A stretch of DNA of 64,000 nucleotides from Symbiodinium natans (lineage: Eukaryota; Sar; Dinophyceae; Suessiales; Symbiodiniaceae): contig CAJNDS010002786.1 in NCBI GenBank assembly GCA_905221605.1, positions 188,001 to 252,000 of the forward strand. Direction: 5' to 3'. The notes beneath the pieces are model-generated. The model had not been told where the DNA came from and ran no database searches. It saw only the letters and a program-made list of their open reading frames with translations. The stretch's first letter is position 1. Each line of letters begins with the position of its first letter. Position numbers and translations under genes: made by a program. Shown here in pieces: positions 42,440-51,916 of this stretch.

Positions 42440-42560
42440 TCTTTCAAGCCGTGCAAGCTAGCTTCAATAGCACACGGACCGGCATTGTGCTTGCTTTGTT
42501 TAGGCCGTGCAAGCTTGCTTCAGAGCCCCCGCTCGTATAAGCTGTGCAAGCCTGCTTGCC
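42440..42560. repeat. Three direct copies of a CGTGCAAGCTTGCTTC motif
   Basis: Copies near 42449, 42504 and 42542, spaced 38-55 bp and separated by AGCCCC/ACACGG words. A 125-codon frame (42296-42673) spans them; its reality is uncertain. Confidence 0.6.
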
Positions 42561-42799
42561 AACGCCATCATGCTAGCAAATTAAGCGGCGTTTCATCAAG
42601 TTTATCAGCAATCCGCTTGAAGTTGATAGGAATACTTTTAGAGGTCCCCCATGAAGAAAAACAATGTTACTAGAAATCCCATGAAGCTTCGTAGAATTCC
42701 TACTATCAAAGGTAGAAAGTCAGCCAAGCCAAGCCGCACTTAAGCAACAAAACCTGAGCCGCACCTGAGCAAACAAAGCCCCCAACCGAGCCAGGCCAA

Positions 42800-42992
42800 G
42801 CCAAATGCCAAGCCCTAAGCCCTAAACCCTAAACCCTCAACCCTAAACCCTAAACCCTAAACAAAAAGCCCTTCCGCCGCTGCATGGTACGTCCGTGGCA
42901 ACCTCCCCTTTGGGCAGCAGACCACGGGTTCCAGCCCTGTCCGATGCCTGTGGCCTAAACCCTAAACCCTAAACCCTAAACCCTAAACCCTG
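42800..42992. repeat. CCCTAAA arrays
   Basis: Tracts at 42813-42862 and 42955-42991. A CCAAGCC-rich stretch precedes the first. Confidence 0.9.
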
Positions 42993-43296
42993 GACCAAGT
43001 TGGGGTTCGTGGACATATCCGACTAGGCATTCCGCGTCCGAAAGCTGTTCCCGCAGTGCAGATGGCGGGAGCTGAAGCCCTCGTGCACTCTTTGTGGGGC
43101 ACTCTGCTTTGTAGAGCCTTGTAGAGATTCCCCCACTTGAAACCAGAGTCTTTCTGTAAACGCATGAGTTTTTAGCTTAAATTCTTGAGACCGACGCGGC
43201 GATTATCGGAACAGGGGAACAGGAACATAGTGATTCTAGTCGGTGGCTGTTGAAGGCGGCAGTAATCCCATGATTTTTCGCATCGGCATCCCAAAT

Positions 43297-44050
43297 TTAT
43301 CGAAAGATGATGGATCCATGCTCTTCTGCTTGCGTGAGGCTTCCGAGCGACAAAGAGCGAGCTTGGTGCACCAGTCTAAGTAGCAGACGCTTCAAAGCAG
43401 CATCCCACACCGAGCCAAGTCCTTGAAATATAGGATTGCCGTAAAGAAGTCTTCCAACCTCTGGATGACAAGCTACATGGCAGCTGCGCACGCCTGATGG
43501 AGCACGTGGGCGCACCTCTTAATCTACTGGCGACCAAAGAGCTTCAGATTGTGGGGGGGGGGGGGGGGGGGAATTTCCTGCCCATGACACCGAAGCGTCG
43601 TCACGAGCTTGCAGTATGCATCGCTTTTGTTAAATGAGGCCTTCGACCTCTTCTGGCAACGCCGGCAGTTCTTGATCTTGCTGGGGGCGATGTTGTGCCT
43701 TGCCACCCATATTGCGAAGGATTCCAAGGTCATTGCTACAAAGAATCCAAGATTGGCTTCAAAGACTAGATTCCTTTCAGCGTAAGATGTCATTCAGCAG
43801 CACGCGTCCAATCTCCCAAGATTTATGATAGAGGTGTTGAACAGATCCGTTTCGGGGCATGCATCCTGAAAGGGGACAAAACTGGCCAGAACAACGAGGG
43901 ATGTGGGGCGAGCAAAAGAAGACGATGGAAGAAGGTAAGCCTTGTGGATTCATGACAACTGCTCCAGTGGTCGCAAAGTACGGTTTGTAAATCCCCTCCT
44001 GTGCCATCGATAAGGTCCTTCCATCCTATCAGCCAGAACTGGAGGACCAC
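43297..44050 (-). CDS. Probable minus-strand gene, unknown protein
   Basis: Consecutive minus frames read well: 43793-43524 (NLVFEANLGFFVAMTLESF, then NCRRCQKRSKASF), and 43515-43297 (RLLYGNPIFQGLGSVWDA, then LKRLLLRLVHQARSLSLG, to a stop). A G-run at 43553-43570 (C-run on this strand) separates them and could be an intron pyrimidine tract. A 5' portion may lie at 44050-43777 (FWLIGWKDLIDGTGGDL). Plus-strand frames here are poor. Confidence 0.4.
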
Positions 44051-44148
44051 ACTTACAAGCTGTTAGAGCACCTGCATGTGTCCTTCACTGGCTGACACGG
44101 CTGGCAAGGAGCCTGAGGAGGGTGTTGCGCGCGTCGTCAAGCAGGAGC

Positions 44149-44221
<73 letters not shown>

Positions 44222-44368
44222 TGTTTGTGTGTGTGTGTTTGTGTTTGTGTTTGTGTTTGTGTTATAATTTGGGATATTCCCCCTTATACTAGCAGTCCTT
44301 AATATGGATGATAGTAGCTCCTAAGACAAATCCTGTTAAGAACTGTTAGTATAAGAGGGAACATCCCA
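44149..44368. repeat. (GT)n microsatellite and family C element
   Basis: (GT)n with TTTGTG interruptions 44149-44265, then a C element 44270-44368 (GGGATATTCCCCCTTATACT ... AGAGGGAACATCCC). Confidence 0.9.
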
Positions 44369-44409
44369 AGGTATCGTGTTGCTTTGTTAATTTTTGTTCC
44401 CACTAGCAG

Positions 44410-44761
44410 TCGGCGATCAGGCAAAGCGGCAATTGAAGTTGTTCCAGTCTGCAGCGCAAGACGAGCACCACACTTACAGTGACTGCGAGACATGTTGCCA
44501 TTCTGTACTGCACTTGTTTGCGAGCACGATGCCCTTTGCCCCTGATGACCTACATGACTCGTGGTGCAAGCCGCAGAAGTTCCCCTGGCAGTTTCGACGA
44601 AGCGAGCTGAATCTTAGGCTCAACTCGCGACTCAGTTCTTTTGCTCAGTTCGTTGCAGACCCCAAGGTCGGGAACAGAGTACTGGAATTCATTCTTTTTT
44701 TTCTCCCAAGGGGCGGTGCTACTTTCTGGATGTCACTATGCGTGGGAGCGGGCTTCTCTGA
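44410..44761 (+). CDS. Two-exon gene, unknown protein
   Basis: Exon 44410-44666 follows TTCCCACTAGCAG and reads DQAKRQLKLFQSAAQDEHHT, MPFAPDDLHDSWCKPQKF, and SELNLRLNSRLSSFAQFVAD, ending AAG|GTCGGG. The next exon after TTTTTTTTCTCCCAAG (44711-44761) is phase 0: GRCYFLDVTMRGSGLL and a TGA. Alternative frames of the second exon exist. The first exon is one of the more convincing in the window; family not recognised. Confidence 0.55.
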
Positions 44762-44919
44762 GTAAGTCTGAACTGCATTCCAGTGCCTTGCGGAGGCTGC
44801 GCTGCCGGACATCGGTAAGGCGAGGGTATGATCCAGCTATGTACTTAGGACTCCTTATCTGTGACCCTGGTGGCACGTGAGGTGTTCCAGGGCTTCCGCC
44901 CAACCCTTGGTGTTTACAG

Positions 44920-45100
44920 GTGCTGAAAGGGGTTTAGGGTTCAGGGTTCAGGGTTTAGGGTTTAGGGTTGCATGATTTTGGCACAGCAGCCTGAGGCCCC
45001 GATCAACCGGACGCGCCGAGTGTTTCCGCACCAAGTCTGGACAGCTTGGCGGAGGCCAGAAGTTGCGCAAACATGCGCAAACCAACATGCCCTGGCCCTA
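44920..45100 (+). CDS. Exons joined across a short telomeric intron
   Basis: After GGTGTTTACAG, four codons (VLKG) end exactly where a 34-nt array begins. After its last TTTAG the frame resumes in phase 0: CMILAQQPEAPINRTRRVF, HQVWTAWRRPEVAQTCANQ, reaching CCCTAAA units at about 45097. The first exon could be longer; product unknown. Confidence 0.4.
44932..44965 (+). other. Candidate 34-nt telomeric intron
   Basis: GTTTAGGGTTCAGGG...TTTAG, five units, two with TTCAGGG; phase 0. Confidence 0.4.
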
Positions 45101-45269
45101 AACCCTCTACACCCTAAACCCCAAACCTTGGGATGTTCCCGCTTATACTGTCCTTCATAGGGATTCTACTCGGGGGTACTATAAGTCCTATTCAGGATCT
45201 TGTTTGGATATCCTGTCGGATCGGCTGGTAATTGGGACCTGTAGTTTCAGTACTGCTGTGGGGTCACGG

Positions 45270-45480
45270 TTTAGGGTTTAGGATTTAGGGTTTAGGGTTT
45301 AGGGTTTAGGGGCTGGTTCACAGTGCAGGCACGCTCAGTTGCTCAGACTCAGAGACCGCTCCGAGTAAAAAAACCCTGAACTCTAAACCCTAGACTCAGA
45401 GACAGCGCCGAGAAAACCCTAAACCCTAAACCCCAGCAAAAAACCCTAAACCCTAAACCCTAAACCCTAAACCCTAAACC
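45270..45480. repeat. Opposed telomere-like tracts
   Basis: TTTAGGG at 45270-45312 and CCCTAAA at 45365-45480. The phrase CTAGACTCAGAGACAGCGCCGAG occurs here (about 45391) and again at about 56579 next to the same repeats. Confidence 0.85.
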
Positions 45481-45514
45481 ATTGACATTTTGGAAGTTCA
45501 CACTGGGGCCTCAG

Positions 45515-45783
45515 GCGTTGCAGGTCGCCCATGGGCTGTTGGGCCGTTCAGCCCAGCATGCCGCCCCGCGCGAAGTAACGGAGGTGAACGAAGTCTGCTT
45601 CCCAGACACGGCACTTTAGGGTTTAGGGTTTAGGGTTTATGGTTTAGGGTTTAGGGTTTTTGGTTTATCTGCCCCTTGCAGAATGAAGCTTCCGGAGCTG
45701 AGGTGTTAAAGCGCTGCTTGAATCTGACCAAGGAGTCTCTTAGCTGCTTGCCTCCTCTTGACTGCTACGGGCATCTTCTTTAA
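45515..45783 (+). CDS. Two-exon 3' gene end with a GC-AG intron carrying telomere units
   Basis: Exon 45515-45610 (acceptor GGGGCCTCAG, or nine bases later GCGTTGCAG) reads VAHGLLGRSAQHAAPREVTE, then VNEVCFPDT. Intron 45611-45681 starts GCACTTTAGGG and ends TGCCCCTTGCAG. Exon 45682-45783 reads NEASGAEVLKRCLNLTKESL, then SCLPPLDCYGHLL and TAA. Phase 0 throughout; read-through of the donor gives TAG after CTT. Product unknown. Confidence 0.55.
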
Positions 45784-45836
45784 AGAGTTCTGAGGTATAG
45801 GCATATAAGTTTTTCTAAAATTTTTTAAGGGCCCAT

Positions 45837-46016
45837 ACTTGAAGGTTCATGGGCAGTTATATGTCGGCTTATAAGTACCCTAAATAAGGTGATAACCAGT
45901 TATCACTATTAGTTACCCTACTTAGAACCCCATTTCTAGCTACCCAAACCTCCCAAGTAGCCCTAAACCCTAAACCCTAAGCCCCAAGCCCTACACCCTA
46001 AACCTTAAACCCTAAA
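45837..46016. repeat. Family D element followed by CCCTAAA units
   Basis: TACTTGAAGGTTCATGGGCA left, CTACCCAAACCTCCCAAGTA right, then telomere units to 46016. Confidence 0.85.
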
Positions 46017-46179
46017 CCCTGTTGGCCCATAGTAGGGGACCACGTAACTTCCCTGAGATGTGAGATGTTGCCATCAGTTTGTGAGAGGACATGCCGAGAC
46101 CACTTCTCCGCGAGGTGCCCATTTAGGGTTTAGGGGGGGTTTAGGGTTTAGGGTTTAAGGTTTAGGGTTTAGGGTTTTG

Positions 46180-46752
46180 GGTTGGCGCCCTCAGACAAGC
46201 CGGTCAACGAGGGTTGAGGAAGTTTAGGGTTTGCAGAATTCTTGTGCTCTGGGGAGGATGCTGTGGCAGCTGAGCACGGCAAAGCCTGGTGGCCAAGATG
46301 GGCCTTGCTGTAATTGCTTGGAGGTTCATGGGTAGTTCTAAGTGGGGTCATAAGTAGGCTAACTATAGTTTTTAAGTGGGGTCTTAAGTAGGGTAACTTT
46401 AATTATATCTGGTTATAAGTTATAATCTTATTTAGGATACTGTGAACCCTACTTATAGCTACCCATGACCTTCAAGTAGGGCCACAGCTCCTGTGCCAAG
46501 GGAAAGAGAGCGAGTCCTCAGGTAACCGCATTTGAAGCCCGATTCCACGCCTTCGTTGTGGAGGTGGTCCAGTTGGTGAAGCAGGCGGGCTTTTAGGGTT
46601 TAGGGTTTAGGGTTGTGCTTGTCCAAGTTGCGCGCACGCTGTATGGCTGCGAGGTCCCTGAGGGAGGCATGGCATTGCTTCCAGCCGGCAACGCCCTGAG
46701 ATCAGATCTGGACAATCAAGGGGAGGGACAAATCCACATCCCAAGCACTTTA
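46180..46752 (+). CDS. Four-exon gene with three repeat-derived introns
   Basis: Exons about 46189-46221, 46237-46323, 46480-46588 and 46628-46752. The joints are: a 15-nt GTTTAGGGTTTGCAG; a family D element (46324-46479, phase 0); and a telomere tract with a GC donor (46589-46627, phase 1). The third exon reads VTAFEARFHAFVVEVVQLVK; the fourth reads ARTLYGCEVPEGGMALLPAG, then NALRSDLDNQGEGQIHIP. An alternative frame of exon 2 (EDAVAAEHGKAWWPRWALL) is also attractive. Product unknown. Confidence 0.45.
46324..46479 (+). repeat. Family D element as a 156-nt intron
   Basis: TTGGAG|GTTCATGGGTAG to CTTCAAGTAG|GGCCAC. The left arm contains an internal duplication (AAGTGGGGTCATAAGTAG / AAGTGGGGTCTTAAGTAG). 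Confidence 0.6.
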
Positions 46753-46849
46753 GTCTCGGGGTCCCTAAACCCCAAGCCTCAGTTTTTTCTCTTTCTATGG
46801 GCAATCATTCTCGGAACGAGTCCCTACAATGTGGCCTGAGTGTCAGCTA

Positions 46850-47018
46850 GGCAGGTGGCAAAAACCCTAAGCCCTAAACCCTTATAAGCCCTAAACAGTC
46901 ACTTTCCGAATCACCTAAAAAGGGCACTCTGTAAAACAACTCAGTAGCTTGTGCTAAATCGGGGTGTACGATAACAAGGGACCAATAAGGTACCCCAAAT
47001 ATCGTAAACCCCCAAATA
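46850..47018. other. Telomere units and an F1 fragment
   Basis: CCCTAAA variants at 46864-46895; a partial F1 element at 46960-47015 (ATAAGGTACCCCAAATATCG), matching the right end at 18290. No gene. Confidence 0.5.
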
Positions 47019-47231
47019 TTGAAGTTCTCAATTCACCTCAACATGGCTGGCGGCATTTGCGAATGTCCGCACGTTTTGGGAAGACAGCCGGATGCCAAAC
47101 AACACGCTTCGCTCCAGTCGTCCACCCCCCCTGTCCGCGTCACTGTGCTTCTGCCGATCCCAAGAAACATGAACATCCTCCCCTGCCATCTTACGTTTGG
47201 ACATGTGGTTAGAGGTGCTCAAATTACATGT
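47019..47231 (+). CDS. Candidate exon before a family F2 element
   Basis: Frame reads MAGGICECPHVLGRQPDAK and later VTVLLPIPRNMNILPCHLTF, ending close to the GGCTTCTCTAAATTCG left end of the F2 element 47231-47331. A minus-strand frame overlaps. Confidence 0.35.
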
Positions 47232-47331
47232 GGTGGCTTCTCTAAATTCGATAGGGCTTTTAGGGTGCGCTAACTACTGGGGGCCGCCTTTTTAATGGTA
47301 ACCCCTAAAAGGGGCCATAATTTAGAGAGAG
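47231..47331. repeat. Family F2 element
   Basis: CTTCTCTAAATTCGATAGGG left, GGCCATAATTTAGAGAGAGG right, with the GGGCCGCCTT core shared with 57073 and 62776. Confidence 0.8.
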
Positions 47332-47746
47332 GTCCATTTAGCAATGTTGCGTTCAGGATCCGTCTGCCCAACAGTGTCACCTGAGGATGGCTGCGCAGCA
47401 CTGTCTCCAAAGATGAGGCAGAAACATGCATGCCACCAAGCAACACCATAGTAACTCGGTAGGTTTGGGGCTTAGGGCTTAGGGTTGGGACATTTTATGT
47501 TTTCCCGTGGTTGGGTTTAAGAGGATCATACTCAGGATGTTTGTTTCCAAGGGGTTTTATGGGCCATCCTAGGTAAGTGTCGGCCGTCCCACATGTCCCA
47601 GGGTGACTCAGCCTGCCAAGGTTGAAGTCGAGCCAACACTCTTTGTGCTGCGACAGGCAGATGTGGCAGACGACTCTGGACACTGTTTGCCGGGACCTTT
47701 GCCCGCACAGAATATCTGTCGGGCCAGGCAGAAGCTAGATAGTTGA

Positions 47747-48537
47747 GATGGACATTCCCGGGAGAGCTCGTCGTTCCAGATCAGCTTTCTGATACCTGCC
47801 GCATCGCTGAGGTTGCTTGTCGTAGTCCGGGGGAAGAAAGACAGCAGCGAGACGTGCCATTTAGCTGCGAGCCCCTCAGAGGTGCGTTGCCTTCCACCGA
47901 ATTTTTGCGTGGAGAACATCATAGCAAGCGGCGGTGACTGTAGTGACCGGGTTCAAGGTCGTAAACACTGGCGAGGGCTTACAGTCAGCATCTCAGCTGC
48001 CAAGCCAAGGGGTGGCAGGTTAAATTCGCAGCCATGCTGCAGGTATCATCCTGTAGTGGCTAGTGGACAAGCACCACATCCCAGCCTGCCCTTGCGCGAT
48101 ACGTTGGCGTGGGCCTTGGAGAACCTTGGGACCTTCAACGAGCTGGCGGTGCTCTCATCCCACCCGCATGCTGCTGCAAGGTGCTTTCCGGGTGCAGTCG
48201 CGCCGGATTGTGCTCAAGCGGATTCTGGTCCGCCCCCCATGCCAGAAGCAGTTTAGCTGCGCCCCGCATTACGTCACTCTGCGCCAGGTACCTCATCTAT
48301 CGTCAGCTGCTCTTTCCATGCGACTCCAACGGGTGCCTATGTAGCATTGTCAGTAAACCCCGCCGTTTCTGGAGCAGCATGAGTTGGAAGTCCCTGCTAA
48401 ACCCTAAACCCTAAACCCTAAACAGGCCACGGCTCCTATATGGGATGGTACTTCCTTTCGCAAACAAGAAGCCGCTGAGAGCCAACTGCGGCCCCGAGCC
48501 ACGCCCTTGTGGGTCTGTGGGTCATTGGCAGACTTGA
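47747..48537 (+). CDS. Multi-exon gene, faint TSR1/BMS1-like motif
   Basis: Exon about 47747-48042 reads FLIPAASLRLLVVVRGKKDS and later GRKHWRGLTVSISAAKPRG before CTGCAG|GTATCATCC. A second frame reads LAWALENLGTFNELAVLSSH to 48180. Exon 48198-48287 reads SRRIVLKRILVRPPCQKQF, recalling the RIVLKRI step of the TSR1/BMS1 ribosome-biogenesis family, though what follows does not match. 48307-48395 reads CSIVSKPRRFWSSMSWKSL. After the CCCTAAA intron 48396-48425, 48426-48537 reads RLLYGMVLPFANKKPLRANC to TGA. The middle joints have alternatives. Confidence 0.45.
48396..48425 (+). other. Candidate 30-nt intron of CCCTAAA repeats (GC-AG)
   Basis: TCCCT|GCTAAACCC...CTAAACAG|GCCACG. Entirely repeat units; 30 nt, stop codons in every plausible frame of the gene if unspliced. 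Confidence 0.45.
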
Positions 48538-48686
48538 CATGGCTTCCCGGCGCATGCTTAATCATAATAGCAATAGTTCTATCATAATATCAATAAAGAT
48601 AATAGCAATAAAACAACAACAAGAATATGGCGGTAGCGGGGATACAGTACAAGCCTCTCATCTTGAAGTTCAAGACACTTCTGAGG

Positions 48687-49130
48687 TCTGAAAGCTGGAC
48701 GAGGCAAAGCGCGTAATTGGCTGCTTGCGTTCACCACGTCCACGCGCAAGCTGCGTTGCCACGAGGATCACGAGGGTTTGTTCGCAGGCCCATGCCTATT
48801 CCAGCAGGAGGCGCCCGCGCCTCAGATCGACAAAGAGTGCAGCGGCAAGATGCAAGAAGCAAGCAGGTGCATGCCATATTCCGTCAGTGGCTTCACCGTC
48901 TAAGGACAAGTCGTTCGCACTGTGCGTCGAACGTGCCCTTCTGTTTTGCTTTGCGGCTGCTGGCCTGTCAAAAGAGGAGGCGAGTAGGAGGGCCGACCCA
49001 CGTTTTTATTTGCAGCCGTGATCAGATGAGTGGGAGAGGCTTCGTGGTGGAGTATGGTGCAAACGCGCATTGGCTTGCTGGAGTCGCGAGCTCAGTGCGC
49101 GCGCGCGCGCGCGCGCTGAAATGACTTGAT
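48687..49130 (+). CDS. Candidate exons, unknown protein
   Basis: About 48687-48865 reads LRCHEDHEGLFAGPCLFQQE, then APQIDKECSGKMQEAS before AG|GTGCATG. 48896-48985 (after ATTCCGTCAG) reads KDKSFALCVERALLFCFAAA, then GLSKEEA before A|GTAGGAGG. 49026 on (after CCGTGATCAG) reads EWERLRGGVWCKRALACWSR. The last two join in phase 1. (GC)n at 49097-49118. Confidence 0.4.
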
Positions 49131-49274
49131 GCAGTACACACTGCGTACAGTACACGGCAGTTGCGACGACAGTCCTGCGCAACATGGACAGTGAACTGTG
49201 CCATGCTGTGCCTCTCTGTCGTGGGTGTTTCAGGACCATCGAGCAGGCTTTGCCAGCTGAGCAGCGCTTACTTA

Positions 49275-49416
49275 GATGGGTGGTTGTCACAGTTATGACC
49301 CCTTTTGGGGTACCCAAAATATTCGATGCCAGATTATAATAGGGATCCAAAAAGGGACCATAACCGTAAACCCTGGACCCTAAACCCAAAGCCCTAAATT
49401 TTGACAACCACCCAGA
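49275..49416. repeat. Single element with 16-nt inverted ends
   Basis: TAGATGGGTGGTTGTCA left, TTGACAACCACCCAGATGC right; interior F1-like (CTTTTGGGGTACCCAAAAT) plus CCCTAAA units. Confidence 0.75.
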
Positions 49417-49539
49417 TGCTTCTGTGGAATGGCAGGGAAGGGAGCTGCAAGTGAACCTGAGGAAGCCACGAAGACCACTCCTGGAGAACTGGCTCTCGTT
49501 CACGTTGCTGCGTCGGTGCGCCAGGGTTTAGGGTTTAGG

Positions 49540-50230
49540 GTTTAGGGGTGTGCGATTTCGTGGTGGCAGGGGTCCATAGGTCGCGCAAACAGAGTACTGA
49601 CCGGAATCGTGGGATCACACGTCAACAAGGGCGTTCCGCAGGACAGGAACTTGCATCTGGGATGCGTAAGACTTCGCCAATTAGTGGCGTTAAGTTTGTC
49701 GTTCTCTGAGGAATTATGAGAGAGTTTTGTATGTAGCACCAGACGGAGGGAGAGAGAGCCAGGCCAGCTCTTCTTATGTTATCTTATGTTAAAGTTACAA
49801 ATTTCTGCGATGCTCTTGCCCGGAAGCCAAGATAGTTTTAGGTTTCAGAGGCCAACGGAATTAAAGTCGAGCGATTAGGGTTTGGTTTAGGATCTTAGGG
49901 TTTAGGGCCTTTTGCTTTTGCCAGACCTCTCACCCCAAGAATGTTCCCAGAAAAAAGACGACCTGCCACAGGCCTTGTGCCGGACTGCAACTGAGCACGC
50001 AGAGCATTTTGGGACAAGCAGGCTGCGGCAAGCAGATGGGGGTTTACGAAAAATACGGGGGCCCCCTATATAGATCCCGACATAGTAGGAATAAGGATTC
50101 CAATAAGATACTGTCCCCCCCTGATGTCGGTCACCCCCCGATGGCGCATACATATCACTTCGAGTGCGAACGTGGGCCAGGCATTCGCCGCCAGATGCAT
50201 ATGAGAAGGACCTTCTCATGCAAGTAGCAG
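49540..50230. other. No supported gene; F1 element 50038-50133
   Basis: TTTAGGG units at 49523-49545 and 49875-49905. F1 element GGGGTTTACGAAAAATACGG to GATGTCGGTCACCCCC at 50038-50142. A 123-codon minus frame (49902-50273) overlaps the element and is not credible. Confidence 0.4.
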
Positions 50231-50245
50231 AGTGATTGTGAGGTT

Positions 50246-50355
50246 CCCAGATCTTCCAAAACCCCTTAATCAAGGGAAATAACCCAATTTATACTAAGGA
50301 TCCTTATTATGAATTAGGGTATATTCCTTAATTAAGGAGTTTTGGAAGATCTGGG
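50246..50355. repeat. Palindromic element with perfect 17-nt inverted ends
   Basis: CCCAGATCTTCCAAAAC at 50246 and GTTTTGGAAGATCTGGG ending 50355; inner CCTTAATCAAGG/CCTTAATTAAGG and AAGGATCCTT. Only copy of its type seen here. Confidence 0.9.
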
Positions 50356-50399
50356 TTGTATGGAGGGTATATAGGACAGTAAAGAGCCAACCTTGGGAG

Positions 50400-51000
50400 G
50401 TCCGTGGGCTTACCGAAAGGCCACTCCGGCTCACTCTTTCAGCGTTCGGTTTACACAGCTTGATTGCAAGCCTGGAAGTGGATGTTGAGTGTGAGCAGAG
50501 TACTGGGCAAGGTGAAGCCGTTCCAAAAACCACATGCGCAGCACTTCTTCACCTTCACGCCTGGCAGGGTTCTGGACAAAGTCGCCGCTCTCGAGTCGTC
50601 CGATGGCCAGCTCCAATCTGCCTTCGACTTGGCACACAACGCGCATGTTCCCGCCAGCATCACGCCATATCAACACATTCCTGTCTAGGCATGAGAATGT
50701 TCGCCAGAGGCACAGCCGCCCACTGCAGCCCTGCCGGCTCTTGATGAAGCGGCCACTCGCAGAACCCTCAGCTCGACTGAGACGAGAGGAAGTGAGCCTG
50801 CCGTGAGCCTGCATTTCTTGCTGCTGCATGAGGTTTCTCCCACTTTGAGCGCATGGTGAAGGAGGATGTAGAGAAGCTGAAAGGGGAAGTGGATCCTCCT
50901 CGCATCCTCATCCCGGCACCGCCCCAAGCGGGTACGAAAGCAACTTGCGCCTTGCGCATGCACATGTCAGCTTTCAGGTGTTGACGTCTCGCCTGCAACG
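50400..51000. other. Overlapping ORFs, strand undecided
   Basis: Minus frames of 132 (50829-50431) and 92 codons, and plus frames of 94 and 90, cover the same bases. The plus frame 50460-50690 (FQKPHAQHFFTFTPGRVLDK) reads acceptably. No decisive splice site. Confidence 0.25.
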
Positions 51001-51301
51001 CACTTAGACTCCCAGCAGTGTAATGATTATCTTCGCTATTTTGATACTATTCTTATTGTTATTTTTGTTATTGTTATTCGGTGTTCGGTATAACAGCAGT
51101 GTGGCGCTGTACCTGAGGCCAGTCTCGGTCCGAACGCCGCTGGAGGCAGCGTCTTGCTGCCGCCTAACGGCTGCTTCCTCATTTGCAGTGCAACGCATGT
51201 GTGTCTATATATATATATATACACAGAATCAAGATTTTAATGTATATAAATCCAGATAGAAGTATGTACCAGAAAGCCGTGGCCGGATCCAGACAGCTCA
51301 G

Positions 51302-51828
51302 GCTCAACTGCTCACTTTACTTATCAACCAGCAGGCCTTGTTCCGGTCGGCAAGCAGAGACACTGGGGTTTAGGGTTTAGGGTTTAGGGTGAAATGTTCC
51401 GCAAATTCTCCGCGCATGCACATGGAAGGACCAGATATCTCACGCTCCCGCATCCTGCTTCGCTGTGGTTGCCCATCTGCTTACGCCAGCGGCCCAATTT
51501 GCCCGTGTTTGTGTGGGTTGGGTGCGGTTGGACACTTGGCGATGTCATTCTGATTTCGTTGAGTCGTCTCAGCTTAGTTGGGTTGCTGTGCCTGTTTTTT
51601 GCTGCAATGGCAAGGCGGTCATAGCACTAACGTGCTGCAGTTGGCATGTGCAGTGATCATGCCCATGTGAAGTGCCAGGCGGCTTCTTCCAATGCCATTG
51701 CCTCTGGATCATCCTCGCAAGGACCATATGCTGGCATTCTGTTTGTCAAGTATGGGCTATCGGTGGAACAGGCTGCAGGAAATGTTAAAATTGGGCTTAG
51801 AATGAAGCCAGAGCAGGACCAGAAGTAG
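51302..51828 (+). CDS. Multi-exon gene with a 20-nt telomeric intron
   Basis: Exon 51302-51367 (after CAGACAGCTCAG) reads AQLLTLLINQQALFRSASRD. The next (51388 on) resumes in phase 0: GEMFRKFSAHAHGRTRYLTL, then PASLWLPICLRQRPNLPVFV. The end of that exon is unclear (two frames, one membrane-like). The last exon, after CGTGCTGCAG, reads SDHAHVKCQAASSNAIASGS, then GILFVKYGLSVEQAAGNVKI, and ends with TAG at 51826-51828. Product unknown. Confidence 0.5.
51368..51387 (+). other. Candidate 20-nt intron GTTTAGGGTTTAGGGTTTAG
   Basis: Three telomere units exactly, GT at the start and AG at the end, phase 0, between two frames that are each open and protein-like. Unspliced, the first codon pair is GTT TAG. 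Confidence 0.5.
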
Positions 51829-51916
51829 AACGGAGCAATAGGGAAAAAAAACATCAGAGCTAAGCCGTACGGGATGGAATAAGCCCAGCAGGGCCTGTCC
51901 AAAGAAGCATTTTTTC

